Below are positions 26,317-36,920 of a stretch of DNA of 58,273 nucleotides, in pieces. Below the pieces are notes generated by a model that was not told the DNA's origin, did not search any database, and saw only the letters and a program-made list of their open reading frames with translations. The position numbers and the translations under genes were made by a program. The DNA lies in contig CAJQIC010000027.1 in assembly GCA_905478335.1 (NCBI GenBank), positions 1 through 58,273 on the forward strand, read 5' to 3'. The stretch is from an uncultured Bacteroidia bacterium. Its GTDB lineage: Bacteria > Bacteroidota > Bacteroidia > NS11-12g > UBA9320. Positions within the stretch are counted from its first letter, which is position 1. The number at the start of each line of letters is the position of its first letter.

Positions 26317-29300
26317 ATGAACAGAATTAAAGTCGTTTTTATTACTGCCATTTGCATTTGTTCCAATTATGCATTTTCACAAAACAGCTCAGATGTAAAG
26401 AGGACACTTAAATGGAACAATTCGTTGCAGGGCTCTGTAAATAAAACCTCCCAGCTGTCTTTCGATGATTGTTATTTCGACATAACCAACAACATTACAG
26501 TACCCGTTTATTATGAGCGGATCCCCGTAAACAGCCAATGGGTGAGGGCGTCAGTAACTGACATACAATACGCCGAAAACACCATTGAAGATGCTTTAAT
26601 TGAATCCGTTGCACAACAACAACTTGATATTAAACAGTACATTTCCTTTCAGCAAGGTCGGCCAATATTAAACGTTGAATTCTCACCAATCATAAAAAAT
26701 ATTACAGGAGAATTGTTGCTTATTGAATCCTTCAGATTCAATCTAGCTTCCATAGCTAAAACAACCAAAAACGTTCATAAAAAAGCCAATACGTTTAAAT
26801 CTTCAAGTGTCTTGCAGCAGGGAGACTGGTACAAATTCAAAATTGATTCTGACGGTGTTTACAAAATCTCTGGGAGTCAATTGGCTAGCGCTGGAATTGA
26901 CATCGCAAACATCGAGGCAAATACATTTAAAATTTATGGCTTCGAAGGAGGTCCGCTATCTGAAGCAATCCCAGACTATAGAAGCAATGATTTAGAACAA
27001 TTTGGCATCGAACTCGTCGACTTAAATAGTAATAATCGATTAGATGCCGACGACTTCATTCGATTCTATGCGCAAGGACCTCATGGCTGGAAGCTAACAA
27101 ATGGCCAATATGTGCATCAGCAAAATGTATACAGCAATAGTGCTTTTATTTTTCTGACACATAGCGGAAACACAGCTAAAAAGGTAGGCGTTTCTCAAAG
27201 TAATCAAGGAAATAGTTTTGATGAAAACCTAGATTATTATTTTGACCTCGTTCATCACGAACAAGATGAGTTAAACTTCATTCAAAGTGGGAGAATTTGG
27301 TATGGTGACGAGTTTCGTGTTAATAAGATCCAAACTTTTAACCACAATTTTTCGAATGTAGATCCAACGTACAACGCTTATATTTCACACCGCTTTGCAG
27401 CAAGAGCCATTGGCGCAAATGCCTCTTGTGCACTCGACGTTAATGGTCAAAATTGGCACAATATGTTCTTCGGTTCCGTAAGTGGCGACTACGACGACAC
27501 CTTTGGACGCATAGCCAGCAAATCAGGGGTATTTCAAATAACTGGAGATAATGTTTCTCTAAACTACACCTACAATTTACCTTCAAATGAGGGAAATGCT
27601 TGGATCGATTATTACACGTTAGCCGTGCCGGTTAAACTTGGCTTAAGCGGTACACAAAAAACCGTTCGCAGTAAAGAGGCTGCCTTGTTCGAAAAGGTAA
27701 GATATCAATTTTCAGGAAGCTCATACTCGATATGGAATATTTCAGATTTCTTCAACCCTCAAGTGCAAGAAACATACGATGAATCAGGTGTAAGAAATGC
27801 TATTGTTGCTTCAGATAGCCAGCAAGTAAAGTTTGTACTATTTCAGCCAGGCAACGAAAAATCTACTGAATTTGTTGAGACTGTCGCAAATCAAAATATT
27901 CATCAAGCGGCTGATATTGATTTTATAATCATCACACATCCTGATTTTGCGCCTGAAGCTGAGCGTCTTGCTGCCTTGCACCGATCAGAGTACAATCAAA
28001 ATGTACTGGTCACCAATCTGCGACATATATACAATGAGTTTTCAGGAGGTCGTCAGGATCCGGTAGCCATTCGCGAATATATTAGAATGTTTTACACCCG
28101 TGGTCTTGCATCAGGCAAACCATTGGAAAACGTATTGTTAATGGGAGACGGCAGCTACGATTTTCAAAATCGAGTTGAGGAAAACACCAATTATATTCCT
28201 ACCTTTCAGAGCCGCAATACAACAGACCCTGTAAACTCCTACTCGTCGGATGACTTTTATGCCATTTTAGATGATAGTGAAGGATATTACGACCTCACCC
28301 TTGCAGCGGAAGACTTAGATATAGGCATAGGAAGAATCCCGTGTAACTCCATTGCACAAGCCAAAATAATGGTTGACAAAATTGTGAAGTATCACGATCC
28401 TTCGTCTCACGGTGATTGGCAAAATACCGTTACGTTTTTAGGGGATGATGAAGACGGTGCGATTCATCTCGATGACTCAGAAACCATGTCGAACTATGTT
28501 AAATCACAAGAACCCGTTTTTAACATAAACAAAATATACCTTGATGCTTATGAGCAAAAGAGTTTTGGCAGTGGTGAGAAATACCCAGATGTCAATATCG
28601 CGATTACCAAAGCCTTGGAAAAAGGAACACTTATCTTTAATTATTTGGGACATGGTGGCACCTCAGGCATGGCTCATGAACGCGTGGTAACCCGTGATGA
28701 TATTAGGTCGTGGGACAACTTTGACAAGTTAGCTTTAATGGTTACTGCCACTTGTGAATTAAGTCGATTCGATGATCCTGCACAAGATTCACCTGGCGAA
28801 CTCATGCTTTTCAACGAAAACGGTGGAGCCGTTGGTCTTGTTACCACTATGCGTCTGGTTCAAATCAGTTTAAACACGCGATTAAGTGTTCAAATTTGGG
28901 ACGATAACATTGTTGCCTTGCAAGGTGGACCAAAGTCCTTAGGCATTTTCTTTAGAGATACAAAAAACGAAACACAACGTGCTGTGAACCAAAGGAATTT
29001 CTCTTTACTTGGCGATCCGGCAATGACGTTGGCTTTTCCTAAATACGACGTCGTAACAACTAGAATAAACGACTCAACAATCGGTGTGCATACTATAGAT
29101 ACTTTAAAAGCATTTTCTAGAATTAAAATCGACGGAGAAGTGCACGATGAAAGTGGCAATAAAGCAGTCAACTACAATGGTTTTGTCTACCCAACCATAT
29201 TCGACAAGTTCTTAGATTTTGAATCACTAGGAAATGATGAACTCAGCTATATCCGGAAATACCAGCTTCAGAATAGTGTTTTATACCGTGGTAAAGTCTC

Positions 29301-30132
29301 AGTTACGAACGGAGATTTTTCATTTCAATTTGTTGTGCCGAAAGATATTTCATACAACTTTGGCGATGGGAAAATTTCATACTTTGCTGATAATGGAATC
29401 ATAGATGCGCATGGGTACGACACATCCATTACTGTTGGAGGTTCGATTACGGAGATAGCTGATGATAAGACTGGACCTGAAGTAGAATTGTTTTTAGATG
29501 ACGAATCGTGGGTGTTTGGTGGCACTGCCGACCCTACCCCATTGTTGTTGTGTAAGGTCTTTGACGAAAACGGCATTAACACGGTTGGCAACGGCATTGG
29601 GCGAGACATCACAGCCATCATTGACGCCGGCACGGAGCAAGAACAAACCATTGTTTTAAATGATTTTTACCAATCAAAACTCGACTCTTATCAAGAGGGA
29701 GAAGTAGAATACCAAATGGAACCAATCGCACCAGGTGTACACACATTAAAAATACGTGTTTGGGACGTATATAATAACGTTTCAGAGGACGAAACAGAAT
29801 TTGTCGTGGCTGACGATGCCGAGTTAGCCTTACATAATGTTATCAACTTCCCTAATCCGTTTACCTCATCTACCGTGTTTCATTTCGACCACAATAAGGT
29901 AGGTCAACAAATGGATGTATTACTCCAAATAATTACACCCACAGGTCGTATTGTAAAAACATTTAATGAACAGCTGATTAGTGCAACGAGCCACTTTGAC
30001 GGCATAACATGGAATGGTAAAGATGATTTTGACGATCAACTTGCGCGGGGTGTTTATTTATACAAATTATCAGTAAAGACTGAGGACGGAAATAAGGCTG
30101 ATGTGACACAGAAATTGGTCATCTTAAAATAG
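26317..30132 (+). CDS. porU: Type IX secretion system sortase PorU
   Basis: 1271 residues, normal for PorU. A signal peptide ends near AFSQ. The gingipain-like C25 peptidase domain holds the catalytic dyad: His779 in YLGHGGTSG and Cys813 in TATCELSRFDDP. Beta-rich domains follow and the C-terminus (NFPNPFTSSTVF, GVYLYKLSV, KLVILK) is itself sorting-domain-like. PorU sits on the cell surface with PorV, cuts the sorting domain from secreted proteins and attaches them to lipopolysaccharide. It is followed 58 nt later by porV and is on the opposite strand to gldJ. Confidence 0.95.
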   Translation: MNRIKVVFITAICICSNYAFSQNSSDVKRTLKWNNSLQGSVNKTSQLSFDDCYFDITNNITVPVYYERIPVNSQWVRASVTDIQYAENTIEDALIESVAQQQLDIKQYISFQQGRPILNVEFSPIIKNITGELLLIESFRFNLASIAKTTKNVHKKANTFKSSSVLQQGDWYKFKIDSDGVYKISGSQLASAGIDIANIEANTFKIYGFEGGPLSEAIPDYRSNDLEQFGIELVDLNSNNRLDADDFIRFYAQGPHGWKLTNGQYVHQQNVYSNSAFIFLTHSGNTAKKVGVSQSNQGNSFDENLDYYFDLVHHEQDELNFIQSGRIWYGDEFRVNKIQTFNHNFSNVDPTYNAYISHRFAARAIGANASCALDVNGQNWHNMFFGSVSGDYDDTFGRIASKSGVFQITGDNVSLNYTYNLPSNEGNAWIDYYTLAVPVKLGLSGTQKTVRSKEAALFEKVRYQFSGSSYSIWNISDFFNPQVQETYDESGVRNAIVASDSQQVKFVLFQPGNEKSTEFVETVANQNIHQAADIDFIIITHPDFAPEAERLAALHRSEYNQNVLVTNLRHIYNEFSGGRQDPVAIREYIRMFYTRGLASGKPLENVLLMGDGSYDFQNRVEENTNYIPTFQSRNTTDPVNSYSSDDFYAILDDSEGYYDLTLAAEDLDIGIGRIPCNSIAQAKIMVDKIVKYHDPSSHGDWQNTVTFLGDDEDGAIHLDDSETMSNYVKSQEPVFNINKIYLDAYEQKSFGSGEKYPDVNIAITKALEKGTLIFNYLGHGGTSGMAHERVVTRDDIRSWDNFDKLALMVTATCELSRFDDPAQDSPGELMLFNENGGAVGLVTTMRLVQISLNTRLSVQIWDDNIVALQGGPKSLGIFFRDTKNETQRAVNQRNFSLLGDPAMTLAFPKYDVVTTRINDSTIGVHTIDTLKAFSRIKIDGEVHDESGNKAVNYNGFVYPTIFDKFLDFESLGNDELSYIRKYQLQNSVLYRGKVSVTNGDFSFQFVVPKDISYNFGDGKISYFADNGIIDAHGYDTSITVGGSITEIADDKTGPEVELFLDDESWVFGGTADPTPLLLCKVFDENGINTVGNGIGRDITAIIDAGTEQEQTIVLNDFYQSKLDSYQEGEVEYQMEPIAPGVHTLKIRVWDVYNNVSEDETEFVVADDAELALHNVINFPNPFTSSTVFHFDHNKVGQQMDVLLQIITPTGRIVKTFNEQLISATSHFDGITWNGKDDFDDQLARGVYLYKLSVKTEDGNKADVTQKLVILK

Positions 30133-30152
30133 ATGGTCTCGAAATAAAAATA

Positions 30153-30160
30153 TAAATTTG
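30153..30160 (+). promoter_or_regulatory. TAnnTTTG -7 box upstream of porV
   Basis: TAAATTTG, 30 nt before GTG 30191 and 20 nt after the porU stop. It suggests porV has its own promoter in addition to read-through from porU. Confidence 0.45.
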
Positions 30161-30190
30161 CCTTTATCGTTCCTTAAAAAAACGAACATA

Positions 30191-31438
30191 GTGAAAGTTA
30201 CAAGTAAAGTAAAATCGTACCTCATAGCAATCGCATTGCTGTCATCAACTCAAATGACCTTCGCTCAAGGAGGTTTACAAACTGATCAAAACCTTCTTGG
30301 TCAGCTGAATACCATTACAACGGCCGTTCCATTCCTTACAATCACACCTGATGCGCGCGCAGCGGGTATGGGAGACATAGGAGTAGCAACGTCGCCAGAC
30401 GCCAATGGTCTTCATTGGAATCCGGGGAAAATGGCCTTTATCGAAGAAGATGCTGGATTGTCTTTGGGTGCAGCTCCTTGGCTTAAGCGTTTGGTACCTG
30501 ACATTTGGTTCTACTATTTATCTGGATATGCCAAAGTAGGCGATAAAAAACGTGGAACCGTTGCAGCGTCTTTACGATACTTTAGTTTAGGTAGTATCCA
30601 ATTCACTGACGAATCTGGAAACCCTACTGGTAATGATGAACCAAAAGAATTCTCTTTTGATGTATCATACTCTTTGCAGTTATCTAAAAAGTTCTCTCTG
30701 GGAATTGCTACACGCTATATTAATAGTCGTCTAATTTCTAAAAGGTTAACTGGCGCAAATATTCGTCCAGGACAAGCAGTTGCTGGTGATATTGGAGCCT
30801 ACTATAAAGATGAGATTAAAATCCAAGACAGAGATTGGAAATGGGCGGTTGGTGCGAGTATCACCAACATGGGTTCAAAAATAACTTACACCAATGATGC
30901 AAACAGAGATTTCATTCCTGTGAACTTGCGTATCGGTACATATTGGGAAACAGAAATTGACGAACACAATAAGATTGGTTTTGGGATTGACCTTAACAAG
31001 TTAATGGTACCAACTCCACAACCTATTTATCTTCAGAATACCGGAGGTCAAGACTCTGTTTTTGATGATGGTTCTAGATTGATTGTTGGATGGGAAACTT
31101 CAGATGCACCTCCAATTACGGGTATGTTTCAATCATTTGGTGATGCACCAGGTGGCATCAGAGAAGAACTTAAGGAATTCATTACGAATGTTGGAATGGA
31201 ATACTGGTATGACGAAAGCTTTGCCATTAGAGCTGGTTACTTTCATGAAGCAGAAACGAAAGGTGGAAGAAAGTATCTTACTTTAGGTGCTGGTATTCAC
31301 TACAACGTTTTCGGTTTAGACATTTCATACCTCATGCCATTTAAAACACAACATCCACTTCAAAACACCATTAGGTTTACTTTATTATTTGACATGGATG
31401 CATTCTCGAAGCAGAATTCAACTTCTACAACGCGATAA
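30191..31438 (+). CDS. porV: Type IX secretion system outer-membrane protein PorV
   Basis: 415 residues. GTG 30191 gives a clean signal peptide (MKVTSKVKSYLIAIALLSST, cleavage after TFAQ). A TTG 33 nt upstream lies in the -7 box and is rejected. The mature protein begins with the conserved PFLTITPDARAAGMGDIGVATSPD segment and continues as a FadL-like 14-strand barrel. PorV shuttles sorting-domain substrates from the translocon to PorU. The terminator at 31453-31487 follows. Confidence 0.95.
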   Translation: MKVTSKVKSYLIAIALLSSTQMTFAQGGLQTDQNLLGQLNTITTAVPFLTITPDARAAGMGDIGVATSPDANGLHWNPGKMAFIEEDAGLSLGAAPWLKRLVPDIWFYYLSGYAKVGDKKRGTVAASLRYFSLGSIQFTDESGNPTGNDEPKEFSFDVSYSLQLSKKFSLGIATRYINSRLISKRLTGANIRPGQAVAGDIGAYYKDEIKIQDRDWKWAVGASITNMGSKITYTNDANRDFIPVNLRIGTYWETEIDEHNKIGFGIDLNKLMVPTPQPIYLQNTGGQDSVFDDGSRLIVGWETSDAPPITGMFQSFGDAPGGIREELKEFITNVGMEYWYDESFAIRAGYFHEAETKGGRKYLTLGAGIHYNVFGLDISYLMPFKTQHPLQNTIRFTLLFDMDAFSKQNSTSTTR

Positions 31439-31452
31439 AAAAAAGAACTTAC

Positions 31453-31487
31453 AAAAAAAGGCCTCGTGAATCACGAGGCCTTTTTTA
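31453..31487. terminator. Bidirectional terminator between porV and lon
   Basis: A 12-bp stem AAGGCCTCGTGA with its complement across an almost absent loop, flanked by poly-A and poly-T. It serves both converging genes. Confidence 0.88.
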
Positions 31488-31500
31488 TTGTCCGTTTCTT

Positions 31501-33963
31501 CTATTTCTTGGTCTCAACGTCCCAAGTTTTATGATTGTCTACTTTATCGTTTGTTAAAGCAACATCCAATACGTTCAACATATTTTTAACGTAATGAAAG
31601 TTCAAGTCCTTCACGTATTGTGCAGGGATATCTTGAATATCTTTTCTATTCGTTTCAGATAAAACAATATCCTGAATTCCAGCACGTTTAGCCGCCAGAA
31701 TTTTTTCCTTTATCCCGCCAACCGGAAGTACTTTCCCTCTCAAAGTGATTTCACCTGTCATGGCCAAATGTGATTTCACCTTGCGTTGTGTTATCATACT
31801 TGCCAAAGACGTCAATATCGTTATTCCTGCAGAAGGTCCATCTTTAGGCACTGCCCCTGCCGGGAAGTGAATATGAAAATCGTACTGATCAAAAACGTGG
31901 TAGTCAATATCCAAATAGTCACTATTGGCTTTTAAATAGGTTAACGCCGTTATCGCAGATTCCTTCATAACGTCGCCTAGCTGCCCTGTTAAGGTAAGTT
32001 TACCTTTGCCCTTAGTCATTGAACTTTCTACAAACAGAATCTCACCACCAACAGACGTCCAAGCCAAACCAGTGACAACACCCGCAGTATCATTGTTTTG
32101 ATATTGTTCTTTTTCGATTCTTTGATTCCCCAAAATTGTTACCACATCTTTAGCGGTAATCTTTGATGACATCTCTTCCTTGCCCACTATTTGCTTAGCT
32201 CTAAATCGTGCCAATGAGGCAACCTTTTTCTCTAATCCACGAACACCACTTTCACGTGTATACTCGTCAACTATTTTACCCAATATGGCATCCGACAATT
32301 TGAACTGATTTGATTTTAGTCCATGTTCTTTGCGTTGTTTTGGGACCAAATATTTCTTAGCAATTTCGATCTTTTCTTCCTGCGTATAGCCGTTGATCTC
32401 AATGATTTCCATTCTATCTAAAAGCGCAGGCTGTATGGTATCAAGGCGGTTTGCCGTTGCCACAAACATGATCTTAGATAAATCGTAATCAATATCTACA
32501 TAGTTATCATGGAAAGAATTGTTTTGCTCTGGGTCTAGTATCTCAAGTAAAGCTGAAGAAGGATCACCTCTAAAGTCGTTACCGATTTTGTCAATCTCAT
32601 CTAGCACAAAAATTGGATTTGATGTTTGCGCTTTTTTAAGGGACTGAATAATGCGACCTGGCATAGCACCAATGTATGTCTTTCTATGTCCTCGCAGTTC
32701 GGCTTCATCATGTAAACCACCAAGCGACATACGCACATACTTTCTGCCGACTGCCTTTGCAATTGACTTACCAAGCGATGTTTTACCAACTCCTGGAGGG
32801 CCGTATAAGCAAAGTATAGGACTCTTCATGTCCCCCTTAAGCTTCAAGACAGCCAAGTATTCTAAAATTCTATCCTTAACTTTTTCTAAGCCAAAATGAT
32901 CTGCATCTAACGTTTTCTTCGCTCTTGCAATATCAAAGTTGTCTTTTGAATACGTATTCCACGGAAGCTCAAGCAATAACTCAACATAGTTTAAACTAAC
33001 TGAATAATCTGGCGCCGCTGGATTGGTTCGTTGAAGTTTATCAAGCTCTTTAAAAAATATTTTAGACACAGACTCAGGCCAGTCTTTGTGCTTCCCTTTT
33101 AACCTTAAGTTCTCTACTTCCTTGTCTGGTGATTCCTGTCCTAATTCTTCTTGAATTGCACGAATTTGCTGGTGCAGAAAATACTCACGTTGTTGTTTGT
33201 CTAAATCTACCTTTACCTTAGACTGAATTTGTGTCTTCAGTTCAAGCATTTGCAACTCCTTGGTTAGGTGCTGCAAGACTTCTTCGGCCTTTTGCGGTAG
33301 ACTTTTCAACTCCAAAATAGTTTGCTTCTCGTCAATCCCTACATTGAGGTTCGACGCGATGAAGTTTATTAGGAAATTGGGGCTATCAATGTTCTTAAGT
33401 GCAAAATTGGCTTCCGTCGGTATATTCGGCGACAGTTCTACAATTTGCGTAGCCATTTCTTTGACCGAACTCAATAATGCATTAAAGTTCTTATCCGCCT
33501 TGTATTGCTCTTCAGGCTCAGAAACTACACGTGCTTTAAAGTAAGGTTCAGTAGCTGAAAATTCAGCAATCTTAAACTTTCGTTTCCCTTGAATAATGGC
33601 TGTTGTATTGCCGTCAGGCATGCGAATCATCTTCACAATGTGCGCCATTGTGCCTATGGTGTGTAAGTCCCCAATCGAAGGGTCCTCAATTTTGGCATCT
33701 TTCTGCGAAACAACTCCAATTGTTTTAGTGGATTTGTACGCATCTTTTATAAGCTTAATTGATTTGTCTCTACCAAGTGTGATAGGAAATATCACGCCTG
33801 GGAAAAGAACCGTGTTCCTTAAGGGTAACACCGGCAGCTCATCAGGAAATTCTTCTTTATTTATTTCGTTTTCCTCATCTTGGGTCATTAGCGTAACGAA
33901 ACCAGGGTTGTCGATGTCGTCGTCATTCTCCAAGTGGAAGTAACCATTCGTTTTGTCAAACAT
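31501..33963 (-). CDS. lon: ATP-dependent endopeptidase Lon
   Basis: 820 residues. The order is an N-terminal substrate-binding LAN domain ([15 protein letters not shown]), coiled coil, AAA+ module with Walker [10 protein letters not shown] and Walker [10 protein letters not shown], and a C-terminal protease domain with the Ser-Lys dyad (serine in [10 protein letters not shown]). It degrades misfolded and regulatory proteins. ATG 33963 is used; the TTG two codons earlier is less likely. A sigma-54-like element lies upstream (34011-34026). Confidence 0.97.
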   Translation of the reverse strand: MFDKTNGYFHLENDDDIDNPGFVTLMTQDEENEINKEEFPDELPVLPLRNTVLFPGVIFPITLGRDKSIKLIKDAYKSTKTIGVVSQKDAKIEDPSIGDLHTIGTMAHIVKMIRMPDGNTTAIIQGKRKFKIAEFSATEPYFKARVVSEPEEQYKADKNFNALLSSVKEMATQIVELSPNIPTEANFALKNIDSPNFLINFIASNLNVGIDEKQTILELKSLPQKAEEVLQHLTKELQMLELKTQIQSKVKVDLDKQQREYFLHQQIRAIQEELGQESPDKEVENLRLKGKHKDWPESVSKIFFKELDKLQRTNPAAPDYSVSLNYVELLLELPWNTYSKDNFDIARAKKTLDADHFGLEKVKDRILEYLAVLKLKGDMKSPILCLYGPPGVGKTSLGKSIAKAVGRKYVRMSLGGLHDEAELRGHRKTYIGAMPGRIIQSLKKAQTSNPIFVLDEIDKIGNDFRGDPSSALLEILDPEQNNSFHDNYVDIDYDLSKIMFVATANRLDTIQPALLDRMEIIEINGYTQEEKIEIAKKYLVPKQRKEHGLKSNQFKLSDAILGKIVDEYTRESGVRGLEKKVASLARFRAKQIVGKEEMSSKITAKDVVTILGNQRIEKEQYQNNDTAGVVTGLAWTSVGGEILFVESSMTKGKGKLTLTGQLGDVMKESAITALTYLKANSDYLDIDYHVFDQYDFHIHFPAGAVPKDGPSAGITILTSLASMITQRKVKSHLAMTGEITLRGKVLPVGGIKEKILAAKRAGIQDIVLSETNRKDIQDIPAQYVKDLNFHYVKNMLNVLDVALTNDKVDNHKTWDVETKK

Positions 33964-34010
33964 TGTCAATGTGTCAGATTAAATCTTATTCTAATTGGTA
34001 TTATCAATTG

Positions 34011-34026
34011 ACAATTGTCGTGCCAA
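34011..34026 (-). promoter_or_regulatory. Sigma-54-like -24/-12 element ahead of lon
   Basis: On the minus strand TTGGCACG is followed by ACAA and TTGT. The -24 half is perfect and the spacing is right, but the -12 base is T rather than C. A start near 33999 would give lon a 36-nt leader. It overlaps a low-complexity TTGACAATTG stretch, so chance is possible. Confidence 0.3.
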
Positions 34027-34027
34027 G

Positions 34028-35866
34028 CTACTGGAACAGTTTTCCTCTGGCGGCAAACCATCGGAACAAAATAAAACTCACTACACCTGTAATGCCATAA
34101 AGAAGAGCCGAATTCCATTCTTGAAAGATTACCTTACCGCTGCAAAATAACAAGCTATACACCATAATAACACCCGCTAACCAAGCACCTGACAACCAAC
34201 GCATTGGTGTATTGTCTGGACTTCCAAAACGCCCCCAAACCCCAGTAGGCTTAACCTTATTGTAGAAGGCTTGAAGCTTATCTGTATCTGTTGGTTTAGT
34301 CAAATAGGTAACAATTAACCAAGCCACAGTGGTGATACCCACAGAGAACAAAACCCCATTGGCAAAATCATAATACCAAATGTCTTTGGTTAGTTCGTCG
34401 AGGGTTTTCACAGTGGTTGTTATCTGACTTTCGAATATGAATCGTTTGAACTGAATGTATCCATACGCGACGAAAGGTGCTATTGTGGCAGTTATTTCAC
34501 TCCATACATTAATTCTATGCCAAAACCAGCGTAAAATGAGTACAAGACCTAAGCCACTCCCACATTGAAAAATAAACTCCCAAACGCCTGTTATTGTGGT
34601 GATTTGCGTAGTGACCATCAACCCAAAAGCCATAATTATAAAGGTTCCAATTCGGCTCGCTTTTACAAGCTTCTTGTTGTCTAAAGGTTTGTCTGTACTG
34701 GACTGTCTCCTGTCCTTTAAAGGTACATACAAATCGTTTATCAAATAACTAGCACCCCAATTCAATTGTGTCGATATGGTACTCATGTAAGCCCCAAGGA
34801 AAGCGACCAATAACATCCCGCGTAATCCTGTGGGTAGAAAATCTTTCATGGCCATTACGTAACCCAACTTTTGATCTGCCGGACTCAAATCAGGATAAAG
34901 GACTAACGCCGCCAATGCGACAATAATCCAAGGCCAAGGTCTTAAACAGAAGTGGGCAATTTGAAAAAAAAGTGTTGCAAAAACCGAGTTCTTTTCGTCT
35001 TTGGCCGCCATTATGCGCTGTGCAACATAACCACCGCCGCCAGGCTCAGCGCCAGGGTACCAGCTACTCCACCATAGTACGCCTACATAGGTTAAAAATG
35101 TTGTCAGTGTAAGCGTGAGTTGTTTACCCGCATTCATAACACCTCCTACCCCATCAGCTCCATCGCCAATTGAAGGAAATAACTTAAATGCAGAAGGCGG
35201 CAACTTTTCTTTTAAGCCGGTTATCCCACCTACTTTCTCGCTTTGTAAAACCAAAATGGCCAGAATGATACAGCCAAGAATAGCAATGACAAATTGTACC
35301 GCATCCGTCACGGCTATGCCTTTCAATCCTGAGATGGACGAATAAGCAAAAACAAACACCATTGCGGCTGCCGTAATGAGATAAAGATTGGTGCCTTCAA
35401 CGCCAAAAAACACTTGGATAAGCGCCATAAAAGCGAGGTTAACCCATGCAATGATCATGGCGTTGATAAACAAACCAAGGTATACGGCCTTAAAGCTTCT
35501 CAAAAACTTAGCGGCTTTGCCACTATACCTGATATTGATAAATTCTACTTCGGTAAGTACACCAGACCTTCGCCAAAGACGTGTAAAAAAAATGGTTGTC
35601 AGCAATCCACCCGACAAGGCATTCCACCATAACCAGTTTTTGGCTACACCACCTTGAGCAACAAGCTCTGTAACCGCCAAAGGCGTATCGGCAGCAAAAG
35701 TTGTTGCCACCATGCTTAAACCAGCCAAATACCACGGCAAATTTCTTCCACCCAGAAAGAACCCAGTCAACCCAGATTCACCCAATTGTTTGTAACGAAA
35801 ACTTATACCAATTGAGAGAGCGAAAAAGGCTCCTATAATCAGCCAATCTATCCAACTTAAAACCAT
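34028..35866 (-). CDS. Sodium:solute symporter family transporter
   Basis: 612 residues with about 14 membrane helices. The N-terminus (IDWLIIGAFFALSIGISF, then GESGLTGFFLGGRNLPWYLAGLSM and FAADTPLAVT) is that of SSS-family members which import sugars, amino acids or nucleosides with Na+. The substrate is unknown and there are no adjacent catabolic genes to suggest one. It lies upstream of lon on the same strand with 64 nt between. Confidence 0.85.
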   Translation of the reverse strand: MVLSWIDWLIIGAFFALSIGISFRYKQLGESGLTGFFLGGRNLPWYLAGLSMVATTFAADTPLAVTELVAQGGVAKNWLWWNALSGGLLTTIFFTRLWRRSGVLTEVEFINIRYSGKAAKFLRSFKAVYLGLFINAMIIAWVNLAFMALIQVFFGVEGTNLYLITAAAMVFVFAYSSISGLKGIAVTDAVQFVIAILGCIILAILVLQSEKVGGITGLKEKLPPSAFKLFPSIGDGADGVGGVMNAGKQLTLTLTTFLTYVGVLWWSSWYPGAEPGGGGYVAQRIMAAKDEKNSVFATLFFQIAHFCLRPWPWIIVALAALVLYPDLSPADQKLGYVMAMKDFLPTGLRGMLLVAFLGAYMSTISTQLNWGASYLINDLYVPLKDRRQSSTDKPLDNKKLVKASRIGTFIIMAFGLMVTTQITTITGVWEFIFQCGSGLGLVLILRWFWHRINVWSEITATIAPFVAYGYIQFKRFIFESQITTTVKTLDELTKDIWYYDFANGVLFSVGITTVAWLIVTYLTKPTDTDKLQAFYNKVKPTGVWGRFGSPDNTPMRWLSGAWLAGVIMVYSLLFCSGKVIFQEWNSALLYGITGVVSFILFRWFAARGKLFQ

Positions 35867-35925
35867 GACGCTTGTAATAAAAAGGTAAGTTTGGGCAATT
35901 ACTTATTTTTTTCTTGAGTGAAATG

Positions 35926-35933
35926 TATCTTTG
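35926..35933 (+). promoter_or_regulatory. TAnnTTTG -7 box for the lipoprotein gene at 35958
   Basis: TATCTTTG, 24 nt before ATG 35958. Confidence 0.55.
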
Positions 35934-35957
35934 CTCAAAACTTATAGACAATAGATA

Positions 35958-36854
35958 ATGAAAAACGTAAAATTCAAACTGTTAGTTGGTCTTTTAGCAG
36001 TAAGTGCATTAACATTCAATTCTTGTACAGACGACACTGTTGGAGATCCAGCAGGACCAAAATTAAACTTCCTTGCCGGTGCGGGGTATACTTCGGCTGA
36101 TGGTGATATTGTATCAGGATCAGACTTCACTGTAGGATTAAATGCATCTCACTCTTCAAAAATTGAAACATTAACAATTACCAAAAGTGTTGACGGTGGT
36201 ACGCAGGTTGCACCTTTAAATTGCACACTATGTGATACTACATTTAATTCAGAATCATTTGAAGTAGATTTCACAGGTACAGTTGAAAACAAACCAGGAA
36301 CAGAAACTTGGTTCTTTACAGTTGCTGACAAAGATGGTAACTCAACAACGGAATCAATTACTTTTAACAGAACAGCAGTACCAAAGGCAGTTAGAAAAAT
36401 TGACATCACTTTAGGAAATCAAAATTCTAGTAACGTTGGATCGACTTTAAACATGACCGACATGTCGGTTAACTTGTTGGCAGCAGCAAGAGGTGCTTCT
36501 GAGAACATGGACTTAATTTATATTGTTGACGGAAATGGTTCATCATATTTCGGCGCTCCAAGTTCTGACGACATTAATACATTCTTAAAGACTTCTGATT
36601 GGACAACTAGAAACGCAACAAAAATTCGTCAAACAAATATCACTGTTGGACAATTCAGCTCAATGAGCGACTCTAAAGAGTTGTTGGCTGAGTTTACAAG
36701 TAGCGCAGCTACTACGCAGTATACAGAAATCAAATCTGGAGACGTGTTGTTTGTGAGCCCAGTAAGTGCTTCAGGAAAATTTGCCTTGGTAAAAGTAAGC
36801 TCTATCGGAGTTGACAATACCATTTCTCTCGAAATCTTAGTTGAGGACGATTAG
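35958..36854 (+). CDS. Lipoprotein of unknown function
   Basis: 298 residues. Signal with lipobox FNSC followed by TDD. Two Ig-like beta segments are suggested by alternating strands (SDFTVGLNASHSSKIETLTI and NKPGTETWFFTVADKDGN); the C-terminal half (MTDMSVNLLAAARGASENMDLIYI) recurs in Bacteroidota cell-surface proteins of unknown role. It is monocistronic, with its own -7 box and an intrinsic terminator. Confidence 0.75.
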   Translation: MKNVKFKLLVGLLAVSALTFNSCTDDTVGDPAGPKLNFLAGAGYTSADGDIVSGSDFTVGLNASHSSKIETLTITKSVDGGTQVAPLNCTLCDTTFNSESFEVDFTGTVENKPGTETWFFTVADKDGNSTTESITFNRTAVPKAVRKIDITLGNQNSSNVGSTLNMTDMSVNLLAAARGASENMDLIYIVDGNGSSYFGAPSSDDINTFLKTSDWTTRNATKIRQTNITVGQFSSMSDSKELLAEFTSSAATTQYTEIKSGDVLFVSPVSASGKFALVKVSSIGVDNTISLEILVEDD

Positions 36855-36874
36855 GAATTTATTTATAAAATTGG

Positions 36875-36907
36875 AAAGACCGATGATTGCTCATCGGTCT
36901 TTTTTTT
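36875..36907 (+). terminator. Intrinsic terminator of the lipoprotein gene
   Basis: A 12-bp stem AAAGACCGATGA (36875-36886) with its complement at 36891-36902, loop TTGC, then a run of T. It ends just before the pfkA start region. Confidence 0.9.
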
Positions 36908-36920
36908 GCTTATTTGTACA

